Assembly: GCA_037157565.1 (NCBI GenBank)
Contig: JAZHRO010000063.1
Coordinates: 159,266,501 to 159,330,500, forward strand
DNA: 64,000 bases
Direction: 5' to 3'
Origin: Thalassia testudinum
Taxonomy: Eukaryota; Streptophyta; Magnoliopsida; Alismatales; Hydrocharitaceae
Shown one piece after another: positions 1 to 9,290 of the stretch. The position numbers and the translations under genes were made by a program. The stretch's first letter is position 1; every line of letters starts with the position of its first letter. Below the pieces are notes generated by a model, which saw only the letters and a program-made list of their open reading frames with translations, searched no databases and was not told where the DNA came from.

Positions 1-491
1 GCACTCAACACATCTTAAAGTTCAAGTAAAATTCTAAAGCACCCTTGCTCTTAATTAAAACTGGTAGACTTAAGAGGTCAAGTCCCCATTCTGGTCTACT
101 TGGAACATCAGTGACAAGAGAGGTCGGGTGGGGGAAACCCTGTAACCCGTGGGGGCGCTCAACCATGTAGGGTTCTTTGTGGGACTCTCCCTCTCTGGCT
201 ACCCAGGTAATTCTCAGGTAGATGACTTTCTAACTAAGGGGTATCATTCGCCCCGAACCTCTATAGTCATCCAAAATTTTTTGGGTGTTTTGATTGGGTC
301 CATCACATTCTATCTCTCATCTACTCCATCGATGCATGTTCGGGAGGAGGTCTCTAAGACCATCCTTGAGGCCTCCTTTAGCTACTCATTCACGTCGAGG
401 CCAAGTCTTGACCTCCTTGTTTGTGCGACAACCCAATCCTATTGATATCTCTTCCGATTCATCTGAACCTGATTCTCCTTCATCCATCATC
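1..491 (+). other. 5' untranslated leader of element A (partial)
   Basis: This stretch precedes the probable gag start at 492. No primer-binding site is visible, so the window opens downstream of it. The small reading frames here do not resemble known proteins. It matches the place where Athila elements carry a long non-coding leader. Confidence 0.5.
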
Positions 492-2160
492 ATGGCACAA
501 CCTGCAGAAGAAAATAATCTTGAAAATCAACTTCAGTGCCTCAATGACCTATTCCAAGCCTTTGTGAACCCACCACAGCATCCAATGATGCGAGATTACT
601 ACAATCCCACTGTGGTGGCGATCGAACCTCGAGTGCAAATCCCCGCTGAAGGTCCTGACACTGAACTCAAGCCCAACATGATTCATGCCATTCCCAAATT
701 CCATGGGCGTAATTCCGAAGATCCTTTCTAGCATATCAAATAACTCAAGCATCTGGCCCAGACCTTCGGGTCAGAAGCTCAAAATCAAGATGTTCTACTC
801 ATGAAAATATTCTCCTTCTCTCTCATGGATAAAGCTGCTCACTGGTACCAAACCTAAACGTCCAATCAACACCTGGGCGGAACTTCAATCCAAGTTTCTG
901 AGAAAGTTCTTCCCTTTTAGTCGGACAAATACTTTACGGCACCAGATCACACATTTCACACAACAAGTAGGAGAACCACTTCACGAAGCATGAGGTCATT
1001 TTCTGGATCTCATGCGAATGTGCCCCCACCACGGAGTTCCTAAATGGGAACAAGTCCAGTCTTTTTACCAGGGACTCCGTGAGGATATTCGATTATTAGT
1101 TAATGCGACTTGCGGAGGAAACATTATGGGTTAACACGAAGACACCGTGTGGGAGATTTTCAAGAATATGTGTGAGAACTCCATCAATAATGAATCCATG
1201 GGCATGTTCGACCGGACGAATGCCCGTGCATTGATGAATCCAAAGGGAGCACATGAGACGCAGGGCCTGTCCTTGGAACTGTTGGCCAGTCATCTGGACA
1301 AGGTCTCTATTATTAAGAAGAAGGTGGATGAGCTAACTCAACATTTGCAGCGAGCCACCTCTACGCAAAACCCGTTCACACAACCACCCTCTGGCAGGGA
1401 GGCCGTGCACAACATCTATCATCGACCTTCTCAAGGGATGGACCCATATCCACCCCCGTCTGATTCTGGTTATGGAGGAAACTCTGGATCCACCTACTCC
1501 AGTTGGGGGAACTCTGAACTCTCATATTCTGATTTTCCCGAGGTTCCTCAGACCTGCGAGGATCTCAACACGATTCAGAATGATCCATTCTGAAACACCT
1601 ACAACCTTGGATGGTGTAATCATCCCAATTTCACGTGGTCAGGCAATAATCAAAATCAAAGACCTCAATATCCGCCCCAACCACAAGCTCCTCTTCCATA
1701 TCAGCCGCCTTAGCCTCGGCCTAACCCAACCTATCAATCTGGTCGACTCAGACAGATCAAATGACTCTTATCCTTAGAGGCTCGCAATCAACTTGCCCAG
1801 ATGACAAATCCTCGCCAACCTAGTGCACTTCCTTCATAACCTCTGCCTAATCCGAATAACGTGCTGAACTAGAGGCGCATTATGAACCCAAATCTCGGCC
1901 AAGCCCACTTTGTTTATCAAGCCCCTTCTACTCCATCACCCGACGGGATGGAGGCTTCGACATCATATACGGGTTACCAGCAGCAATCACCTCTTCTACC
2001 CACTCCAAACCAGAACTAGGCAGGATTGAATTCTGTTACTACCCACACTAGCAAAATAACACAGGACCCACCTTATGCAAGCCAAACCTAGCCTGGTAAT
2101 ACAAACATAGTGATCTAGGACATCTCTATCCCAAATCAAGAACCTGAATCCATTCTAGAG
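492..2160 (+). pseudogene. gag: Element A gag (Athila-type), broken
   Basis: Gag forms the virus-like particle that packages element RNA. The frame probably opens at the ATG at 492 (MAQPAEENN...). It reaches IPKFHGRNSEDPF and a stop at 729-731, and continues by frameshift through blocks typical of the plant retrotransposon gag domain: a KAAHWY segment near 830, a KFLRKFFPF segment near 890, and CPHHGVPKWEQVQSFYQGL near 1020-1078. A longer open part runs 1147-1593. Several in-frame stops and shifts separate the pieces. No CCHC knuckle is seen, as is usual for Athila. The C-terminal limit is approximate, because the protease region follows without a clear boundary. Confidence 0.8.
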
Positions 2161-2190
2161 GAACCATCTAAGGTTCCATTTCTTGAGGCC

Positions 2191-2811
2191 TTGACCAAGG
2201 GAAAAAGGATAACCAAAACCGTGGCACCTGAGGAGGACCTGGTTAAGCTCTTTGAGCAGGTCCATATAAACATTCCCTTGATGGATGGGATATGCCACGT
2301 ACCAGCTTACACACAATTTCTGAAAAGGGTATGTACACCCAAGCGTAAGTCGCGAACCAAAGATGGGAATCCGATTGTACTGTCAGAGTAAGCCAGCTCT
2401 ATCATTTTGAGCAAACTCCCGCCTAAGGCAAAAGACCCAGGCACCCCTTTGATCTCCTGTGAAATCGGTGATATACGATTTGATCGAGCTTTATTAGACT
2501 TAGGAGCTTCCATAAATTTGATACCCACATCCCTACTTGACTATTTCGAGGAATCTGAACTTAAACCAACTGAAATGACTTTACAATTAACAGACCGATC
2601 AATTAAGTCACCAAAAGGAATTCTCAAGGATGTCATAGTTAGGGTGCATGATTTCTATTTTCCAGTGGATTTCATCGTTTTAGACATGGATGCTCCTGAG
2701 AATGTGAAGAATACACTGATCATACTAGGGAGACCCTTTCTGGCCACTACTAGGGTCAACATCAATTGTAAGGAGGGCCAAATTGAATTAAATTTGGGAG
2801 AAAGACACTAA
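2191..2811 (+). pseudogene. pro: Element A aspartic protease, broken
   Basis: This is the retroviral-type aspartic protease that would cleave the Gag-Pol polyprotein. The first segment (2191-2391) ends at a stop; the second (2407-2811) carries the catalytic motif as DLGAS, with Leu where Ser or Thr is usual. Downstream are LQLTDRS, the FYFPVDFIVLD strand and ILGRPFLATT, the standard C-terminal protease signature. The same order of blocks occurs in family D (22098-22560 and 33381-34160 in this window). Stops at 2391 and 2811 interrupt what should be a continuous Gag-Pol frame. Confidence 0.85.
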
Positions 2812-3044
2812 AGATCGACATCTTTAAGGCCTAACAAGGAATTAATTGCGGAGTCATAGAACAAATTTACGATATTGAAGCAGTGGTTGACGACTTCATT
2901 GAGAACCTGACTATTTCTGATCAACCATAAGAGAATCAAAACCCGCAATTAGAGGAGCCCGAACTCAACTTAGACACACCCATAGCTCCTTCCTTTGCTC
3001 TTGACACCCATCCTGAACTACCCGCTGCTGCTGAAAACCCGATT

Positions 3045-4100
3045 TTGGAATTAAGACCTCTTTCCAATCATCTTAAGTATGTCTTTTTGGGTTCCAATCA
3101 GACATTTCCTATGATTATCAACTCTCGACTCACACCTGATCAGGAAACACGCCTGATTTCTGTTCTCCAGCAACATCGAAGAGCCATTGGATGGACTCTT
3201 GACGATCTCACTGGTATCAGCCTCTCATACTACACACATCACATCTACACTGAAGAGGGCTCACGACCATCCCGTGAAATGCAAAGACGCCTGAATCCCA
3301 ATTGTAGGATGTTGTGAAAAAGGAGATCATCAATTGGTTAGATGCAGGGATCATCTACCCGATCTTCGACAGTCGGTGGGTGAGTCCAATCCAAGTTGTG
3401 CCTAAAAAGGCAGGGCTCATCGTCATCACAACTAAAACCAGAGAAGCCATACTGACTTGTATAACAAACTCATGGAGAGTCTGCATTGATTACAGAAGAC
3501 TCAATTCCTCTATGAAGAAGGATCATTTCCCACTACCGTTCATTGATCAGATTCTCGAGAAACTAGTGGGAAATCGATTCTTCTACTTTTTGGATGGGTA
3601 CTCCAGTTACAACCAGGTCGCAATCCATCCCGAGGATCAAGAAAAGACCACCTCCACCTGCCCCTTCGGAGCTTACGCATTCCGAAGGATGCTGTTCAGT
3701 CTTTGCAATGCACTCGCTATTTTTTAGCGGTGCATGGTTGCCATATTCTCAGATATGGTAGGTGAATACCTTGAAGTCTTCATGTACGACTTCTCAGTAT
3801 TTGGTGAATCATTTGACGATTGCCTCCTGCACTTGGTCCAGATCCTCAGCCGATGCATCGATGTGAACATGGTTCTTTCCTAGGAAAAGAGCCACTTTAT
3901 GGTACCTGAGGGAATTGTCCTGGGACATCTTATCTCTGAAAAGGGCATCTAGGTTGATCGAGCCAAGGTGAATTTGATTTCTAAACTCCCCATGCCTAGC
4001 TCGGTTAAAGACATTTGATCCTTCCTGGGGAACGTCGGTTTTTACCGTCGGTTCATTCCTGATTTCTCGAAAATCATGCACCCCTTGACTAATCTTCTAT
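3045..4100 (+). pseudogene. pol: Element A reverse transcriptase, broken
   Basis: Reverse transcriptase would copy the element RNA into DNA. The N-terminal connection (3045-3317) has an AIGWTLDDLTGIS block. The fingers/palm part (3314-3727) has LDAGIIYPI, WVSPIQVVPKK, RVCIDYRRLN, KDHFPLPFIDQ, FLDGYSSYNQV and CPFGAYAFRRM, all standard RT blocks. After a TAG at 3726 the frame continues to the active site near 3777-3800. There the expected two adjacent aspartates read M-Y-D-F, so one catalytic Asp is Tyr. FLGNVGFYRRFIPDFSK follows near 4021-4070. The lost aspartate plus stops make it inactive. Confidence 0.9.
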
Positions 4101-4620
4101 CTAAGGATGTCCCTTTTGAAATCACTAAGGAGTGTACTCAGGCATTTGAGATCTTGCATGATCGAGTTACCCAAGCACCTATCCTGCGATCCACTGATTG
4201 GTCTCAACCCTTTGAGATCATGTGCAATGCATCTGATTAGGCTGTGGGGGCAGTACTTGGGCAGAAAATAGATGGGAAACCCATTATCATTTACTATGCT
4301 AGCAAGACACTTATGAGGCTTAGCGTAACTAGACAGTTACTGAGAAAGAGTTGCTAGCAGTAGTATTTGCCCTGGAAAAATTGAGATCGTATCTTTTGGG
4401 TTCCCGTGTTATCATTTACTCATATCACACTACTGTGAGGCATCTCCTTGGGAAGAAGGATGCAAAACCTCTACTAATCCGCTGGATCTTGCTGTTGCAA
4501 GAATTTGACCTCGAGATTCGCGACAAGGCGGGGAAATAGAATGTGGTAACTGATCACTTATCACACCTTCCTTCTGACATTATCAACCCTTCCAGACCCA
4601 TTACTGAGCATTTTCCTCAT
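4100..4620 (+). pseudogene. pol: Element A RNase H, broken
   Basis: RNase H degrades the RNA strand during reverse transcription. After the RT-connection sequence (LTNLLSKD near 4084), the RNase H region shows [16 protein letters not shown] with a histidine-containing [26 protein letters not shown], the usual gypsy pattern. The terminal block reads VTDHLSHLP, where family members usually have VADHLSRL. Stops near 4240 and 4540 break the frame. It is contiguous with the RT upstream and the integrase downstream. Confidence 0.85.
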
Positions 4621-4789
4621 AAGCACCTCCTAACTATCAGTGCGGGACTTCCATGGTTTGCTGATCTAGTAAACTACTTGGCGTCACATCAGATCCCGTT
4701 CGATTGGCCAAAAGCCAAGAAGGAAAAATTACTTTCCTATGCCAAGTACTACTTTTGGGAAGACCTATATCTCTTCCGCATTGGTGCTG

Positions 4790-5940
4790 ATTAGATCATC
4801 CGACGATGTGTTCCGAAAGTGAAAATTCAGAACATTTTATCCTTCTGCCATGACTAGGCATGTGGTGGACACTTCTCTGGTCATAAAACCGCAACAAAAG
4901 TCCTCCAGTGGGGCTTCTATTGGCCCACAATTTTCAAAGATGCATATAATCACTGTAAGGTATGCACTCATTGCCAAACCTTAGGCAACATGAGCCACCA
5001 TGGTATAATGCCCTTATAGCCAATTCTCGTCTGCGAAATCTTCGATATCTAGGGGATTGATTTTATGGGACCCTTACCTGTCTTGGATGGCTTTGAATAC
5101 ATTCTTCTTGCTGTTGATTACGTGTCCAAATGGATCGAAGCCATTCTGACCTGGACTAACGATCATAAGGTGGTTATCAGATTCATTCATCAGAACATCT
5201 TTTCTTGATTTGGGATTCCACATGCTATAATCTCCGATGGAGGGACTCATTTCACGAATACTCAGTTCAGATCACTGATGACCAAGTACGGGGTGTCACA
5301 TAGGATCTCGAGTCCTTATCACCCCCAAACTAACGGTCTAGCTGAGTTATCGAATTGGGAGATCAAGAAAATCCTCTAGGTCACTGTTCGACCTGACAGG
5401 AAAGATTGGTCATCCCGACTTCCGGAAGCTTTGTGGGCTTATAGGACCGCCCACAAAACCCAATTAGGTATGTCTCCCTTCAGATTGGTGTACAGGAAGG
5501 CATGTCACATCCCCGTCGAATTGGAGCACAAAGCCTATTGGGTAGTATGGAACTGCAATCTCGATCTTTTTAAGGTAGGAACCCATAGAAAGCTTCAAAT
5601 GAGAGAGATCGATGAATTATGCCATGACGCGTATGCGAACTCGCAAATTTACAAAGAGCGGGTTAAGGCCTTTCATGGCAAGCACATATCCAGAAAGATC
5701 TTTTTCCTTGGTCAGAAAGTCCTACTCTTTGACGCCAAACTCAAATTGTTCCCTGGAAAACTCAGATCAAAATGGATTGGACCCTACCTTGTCTGACGAA
5801 TCTTTGGAAATGAAGCTGTTGAAATCAGTCAACTCAACCATGATTTAGAACCTTTTGTTGTGAATGGTCAGAGACTCAAATCATTCATTGAACTCATCGA
5901 TACAAATTTGGCTGAGGTATCTTTTACCCTCCATTCTCCC
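4790..5940 (+). pseudogene. int: Element A integrase, broken
   Basis: Integrase would insert the element DNA into the chromosome. The zinc-binding HHCC region spans about 4846-4980, with CGGHFSGHKTATKV and CKVCTHCQ. The catalytic core has the first aspartate in GIDFMGP (about 5053), the second in ISDGGTHF (about 5234) and the glutamate in a SNWEIKKIL segment (about 5355). An MSPFRLVYRKACHIPVELEHKAYW segment follows (about 5471-5540), then a basic C-terminal region ending by about 5940 after a stop at 5796. At least six stops or shifts interrupt it. No chromodomain is visible, consistent with a non-chromovirus lineage. Confidence 0.85.
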
Positions 5941-6206
5941 TGAGCTCATTGGGCCTGACTGATGGCATTAAACTCAGCGCTTAATAGGAGGCAACCCATC
6001 ATTTGGAAAAACCCAAAACCCTTCCTAACACATCTTATGCCGAACTCATATTGCACTTTAGGGTTCATCTAATAGAACAATCGACTCCACCTTTGGTACC
6101 CGTACCCGAGCTTGAAATCGTCGCAACAGTCACCCCGACCCATTCACCCACCTAACACCTGTTCTAATGAATGATCTAAGCTGATCTCGAACTCACCTAA
6201 TTTACA

Positions 6207-6240
6207 ATGAGGACATTGCAAATCATAGGCATGGGGGGGT
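6207..6240 (+). promoter_or_regulatory. Internal polypurine block in element A
   Basis: The block reads ATGAGGACATTGCA, eleven bases, then GCATGGGGGGGT. Close copies occur at the equivalent place in D2 (32908-32943, minus strand) and the third D copy (41865-41899). A second, internal polypurine tract is known from Athila-type elements and may prime extra plus-strand synthesis; that role is inferred here. Confidence 0.55.
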
Positions 6241-6995
6241 ATTGAAGTGCAAAATGTCATGAAAATCACTTCATAAGAAAGGATTTTATCAAAAAAAAAT
6301 CACATATTCCAAAAAAATCAAAAAATTTAAAAAGAACAAAAATAGGAGAGGTGAAGAAATTTTGAATGGATTGCATATCAGTTTTGTGGAGAAAAAAAGG
6401 GAGAAGATAAAAATGTCAAAAATGAGCAGAATTTGAAAAGAAAAGAAAAAGAGATAGTCATTAGTAGAATATTAAGGAATTGACTTAGTTCTAGACCAAA
6501 TCAAAAGAAAGAAAATGAAAGGTAAAAGTACTAAAGAAATAAAGAAGAGATTAGTAAGAATGCTGATTTTAGGCCTCTTGGGCTGCAATCCTAGGCTTAA
6601 AAATTCAAGTACCCGCTAAGATCCGGATTGTCCTCAAGAGGTTGGGGAAAATGCGAAGCTTAAGTATCAGGTCTAAGGCTTAAGGATTATTTGGCCTCGT
6701 TAACTGACCTCTGGTTTGCGGGACTTAGTAACCTAAGCACCCCAATCTACACACAGTCTGGTTCAGTGTGCCTAAGTATCAAAATCACGCAAATGCGTTA
6801 AACCTGTTCTGAAAAAAAGTTACCTAGATTAGGGGCGGCTGATCAACACAAGTTGATTTGAATGAGTTCCCAGCGCGGAGAGGTAGGAAATTCCCCTCGA
6901 AGATGCGCAATAACATATCGTCTCTTCGGTGCTTGTCTCCTAGGATATCTGTGTATCCTACCGGGGGCATGTAAGCACCTTGCGCTGGTTCAGAT

Positions 6996-7150
6996 GCCAT
7001 GGGCGGCATTATCTCGAAATGTCGATTGCCAGGGTTTGGATTTAGCTACAGAACGTCATGGGCAAGATTATCTCAAAATCTCGAAAGCGAGGGTTCTGGA
7101 GGTTGCCATGGGCGGTGCTATCTCGAAGCATCGATTACTAGGGACCCTAC
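6996..7150 (+). repeat. Three degenerate 45-59 base repeats, each with an ATCTCRA-loop hairpin
   Basis: Units start near 6996, 7055 and 7105, each opening with a CATGGGC-like segment. Each contains seven bases, a loop ATCTCGA or ATCTCAA, then seven complementary bases: stems 7004-7010/7018-7024, 7063-7069/7077-7083 and 7113-7119/7127-7133. The stem sequences differ between units but pairing is kept, apart from one mismatch in unit 2. Related hairpins lie in the 3' regions of family D. Confidence 0.7.
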
Positions 7151-7580
7151 AAGGATTGATGGTGGGGACTAGGAATCCGATACAGGCTGTGTTGTAAAGT
7201 TTATCCGAAGCTAGAAATAAAAAGAAAAGAGAGAGAAAATTCTCCAAAAATAAAGAAAAATTCCTCTATCTCTCTCTGACAAAAACACACTGCAAATTGA
7301 ACCTGAGCTAAAACATGTTACAAGCACAGGTGCTTTAACTCCGGAGTTCAATGAACCTTAGGTTAGTTCCTGTGGGCCTTAGAAACCTTCACGGTGGACT
7401 GAGACTAGAGCTGGTCAGGTTCGGATTTTAGTTGGTACTTGAGTACCTCTAGGCCTACTATTGGCATTCTAACCTAATCTACAAAAGAAAACACACATCA
7501 AAGTTTTAAGCATCAAAAGTTTTATGGTCTAGAATCAAAGTTAATACCTTGAAATTTTTCTAAGGGACTAGCAAAAGCTG

Positions 7581-7592
7581 GGCATGGGGGTA
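7581..7592 (+). promoter_or_regulatory. Terminal polypurine tract of element A
   Basis: GGCATGGGGGTA lies immediately before the LTR start. Family D has GCATGGGGGTG at the same place. It primes plus-strand DNA synthesis in LTR retrotransposons. Confidence 0.75.
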
Positions 7593-8873
7593 TGATGGGG
7601 ACGCCAATATGAGCAATAACTAGCTCATTTTGACCCAATTAAGTTAGTAAATACTCCTACATAACTGCCAAAGAGTTACAAGTCACTGCATAATCATTCT
7701 GAGGGAAAAATAAGAAACTAGGATTAAAACTACAATTTTACCAGCTTATCGTGAATATAGTACAACCATGGGTTTTCTCAGGGGTTGAATGAAGGTCAAA
7801 ATATCTTAGAAAGTTAACAAGTGGGTTAAAACAATCAGAAAAGGGTTTGCACGTGTTCTAAGAATTAAATGACTTTTTGAAACCCTAAAAACTGATCCGC
7901 TTAATTAACTGAGGTTCTGATCAGGATAAAATTCACCTAAACCCTCTAATATTCATAGAAAATATTCTCTAGGGTTTGGAACCTTCAATTTGATTATCAA
8001 AACCCGTTTTAACCTAGAACTGAGTCACAGATAGACATTTACCCTAATTTTGGTTTTTGCATAAATTACCTAGACAAACGTAGTCAAAATCAAGATCCAA
8101 CTTCATCATTGGATTCCTTAGGTTTAGGTTAGGTTTGTACCAAAATTTGGATCCAAGATGAGTTCGTCTTGACCTAGTTTGTAAATTGGTTTGTTAAAAT
8201 TACATTTTTGCCCTTAACTTTCAAAATCTTTTCAAACAGACCCCTACTTTGTCGTCGTTCTCACAAAAAGGTCCCTATCGCCATTACACCTATTTCTACT
8301 TGCTCTGGTGACCTTAAATTGGAAAGAACTTCCTGATTTCTTGACGAATCTCTTTCAAATTTGAAAGGGAAGTTCGTCAAAAAATTCCTTTCCTTTTGAA
8401 CCCTATCCTAAGCCCTAAAACCTACCCAATCTCTTATGCAAATACATGAGAGATTTGGGTATCAAAGAATTCTCAAACTCCGGCAAGCTTTCCAAGCTTG
8501 GGAAGCTTGCTTCCCAAGCTCTAACCGCCCTCTAATGACTTATAAAAGAAAGCCCAGGCCAGGCCGAACCCCTCAAGCTTGAATTCGACCAGAGTAACCC
8601 TCAAATTCTTCTCTCCTTCGGCCAAATTGCTCTTCAAGCTCCGGCGACCCTCCTTGCTTCCCCTCGTCGTCTGACATATTGATCCTGACATTATTTGCAA
8701 TCTTTATTCTTGATTTAAATTGTGATCTTGAGTTTTAAATTCCATATTACTCCTTGTGTTCGACCTCGGAACCTTTTTGAGTAATAAAATTTATTTGTTT
8801 GAGCGCTATTTTGTCTATATTACAACACGACAATCTTAAAACACCGATTTAGCGCACGAATACATCCCCAACA
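7593..8873 (+). mobile_element. 3' LTR of element A
   Basis: The LTR begins TGATGGGGA and ends TCCCCAACA; these ends are imperfect inverted repeats with the expected TG...CA. It is 1281 bases long. A TATAAAA box lies at 8541-8547, with a perfect 12-base-arm palindrome ending 21 bases upstream of it (8495-8520). AATAAA near 8784 may act as the polyadenylation signal. The base after the end resumes a copia reading frame, which fixes the right boundary. TAAAT (8874-8878) is the presumed target duplication; its partner is outside the window. Confidence 0.85.
8495..8520 (+). promoter_or_regulatory. Perfect palindrome upstream of the TATA box in the A LTR
   Basis: Arms AGCTTGGGAAGC and GCTTCCCAAGCT are separated by TT. 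An identical copy occurs at 61290-61315 in LTR 'C', with exactly the same 21-base spacing to TATAAAA. It may be a factor-binding site or a cruciform-forming element; function is not known. Confidence 0.6.
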
Positions 8874-9290
8874 TAAATGAATTTCTCAGCTTCAATTGGC
8901 CTTCGGTAGCTCAGGCAACCCTGCATAGACATACTTATGTGAGTGGCATCACCTGAATCCATCCACCAAGTGTGCCTAGGAACCAAAACCAAATTTATTT
9001 CTGAACAAACCAAACTTAGAGCCGTACCTTTCTTAGCACGCCATGCGTGATAATTGATACAATGCTTCTTCCAGTGCCCCTCAGCCCCACAAAAGAATAA
9101 TCCTGATTTGGAAGACTACTACCTTCCCCTTCTGCTTCTTTTGTAAAGCTATATGTGTAGCTTTGGTAGCTCTTTCCTTTCCCTTGCCCTTGTTGCTAGA
9201 GAAAGTAGTAATGTGAGCACTCTCTATCCCATCATGCTTCATTCTGTCTACCTCTTGCACACAGTTGGGAATCTTAAAACTCTTAGGGGT
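8874..9290 (-). pseudogene. Copia gag end and protease start, cut by element A
   Basis: Read on the minus strand, a Gag C-terminal segment (ESAHITTFSSNKGKGK...) passes by frameshift into a zinc knuckle with FFCGAEGHWKKHC, whose first cysteine has become leucine. It continues without a stop through WWMDSGDATHISMSMQGC, the N-terminal copia protease with the catalytic DSG. The frame then runs into the end of the gypsy LTR at 8873. It is a Ty1/copia relic used as an insertion target. The rest of its pol would lie left of the window; the N-terminal part of Gag is missing beyond 9290. Confidence 0.8.

Larger units (their letters stand above)
5941..7592 (+). other. 3' untranslated region of element A
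   Basis: This is non-coding sequence between integrase and the 3' LTR. It begins with a GGAGGCAACCCATC block (5988-6001) that also follows the coding region in D copies. A polypurine-like block sits at 6207-6240, and A-rich DNA at 6280-6560. Three degenerate repeats at 6996-7150 each contain a small hairpin. No envelope-like frame is recognisable, although this is where some Athila elements carry one. Confidence 0.7.
1..8873 (+). mobile_element. Athila-like Ty3/gypsy retrotransposon 'A', 5' end outside window
   Basis: The order is gag, aspartic protease, reverse transcriptase, RNase H, integrase, a long 3' untranslated region, a polypurine tract and one LTR, which is the Ty3/gypsy order. Gag and protease are of the Athila type: no zinc knuckle, and a protease motif DLGASINL followed by LGRPFLAT. 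The 5' LTR and primer site lie to the left of the window. Every coding domain carries stop codons or frameshifts, so this copy is dead. It ends exactly inside a minus-strand copia reading frame, which shows that it inserted into that element. Assignment to Athila rests on motif recognition, not on a tree. Confidence 0.9.
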
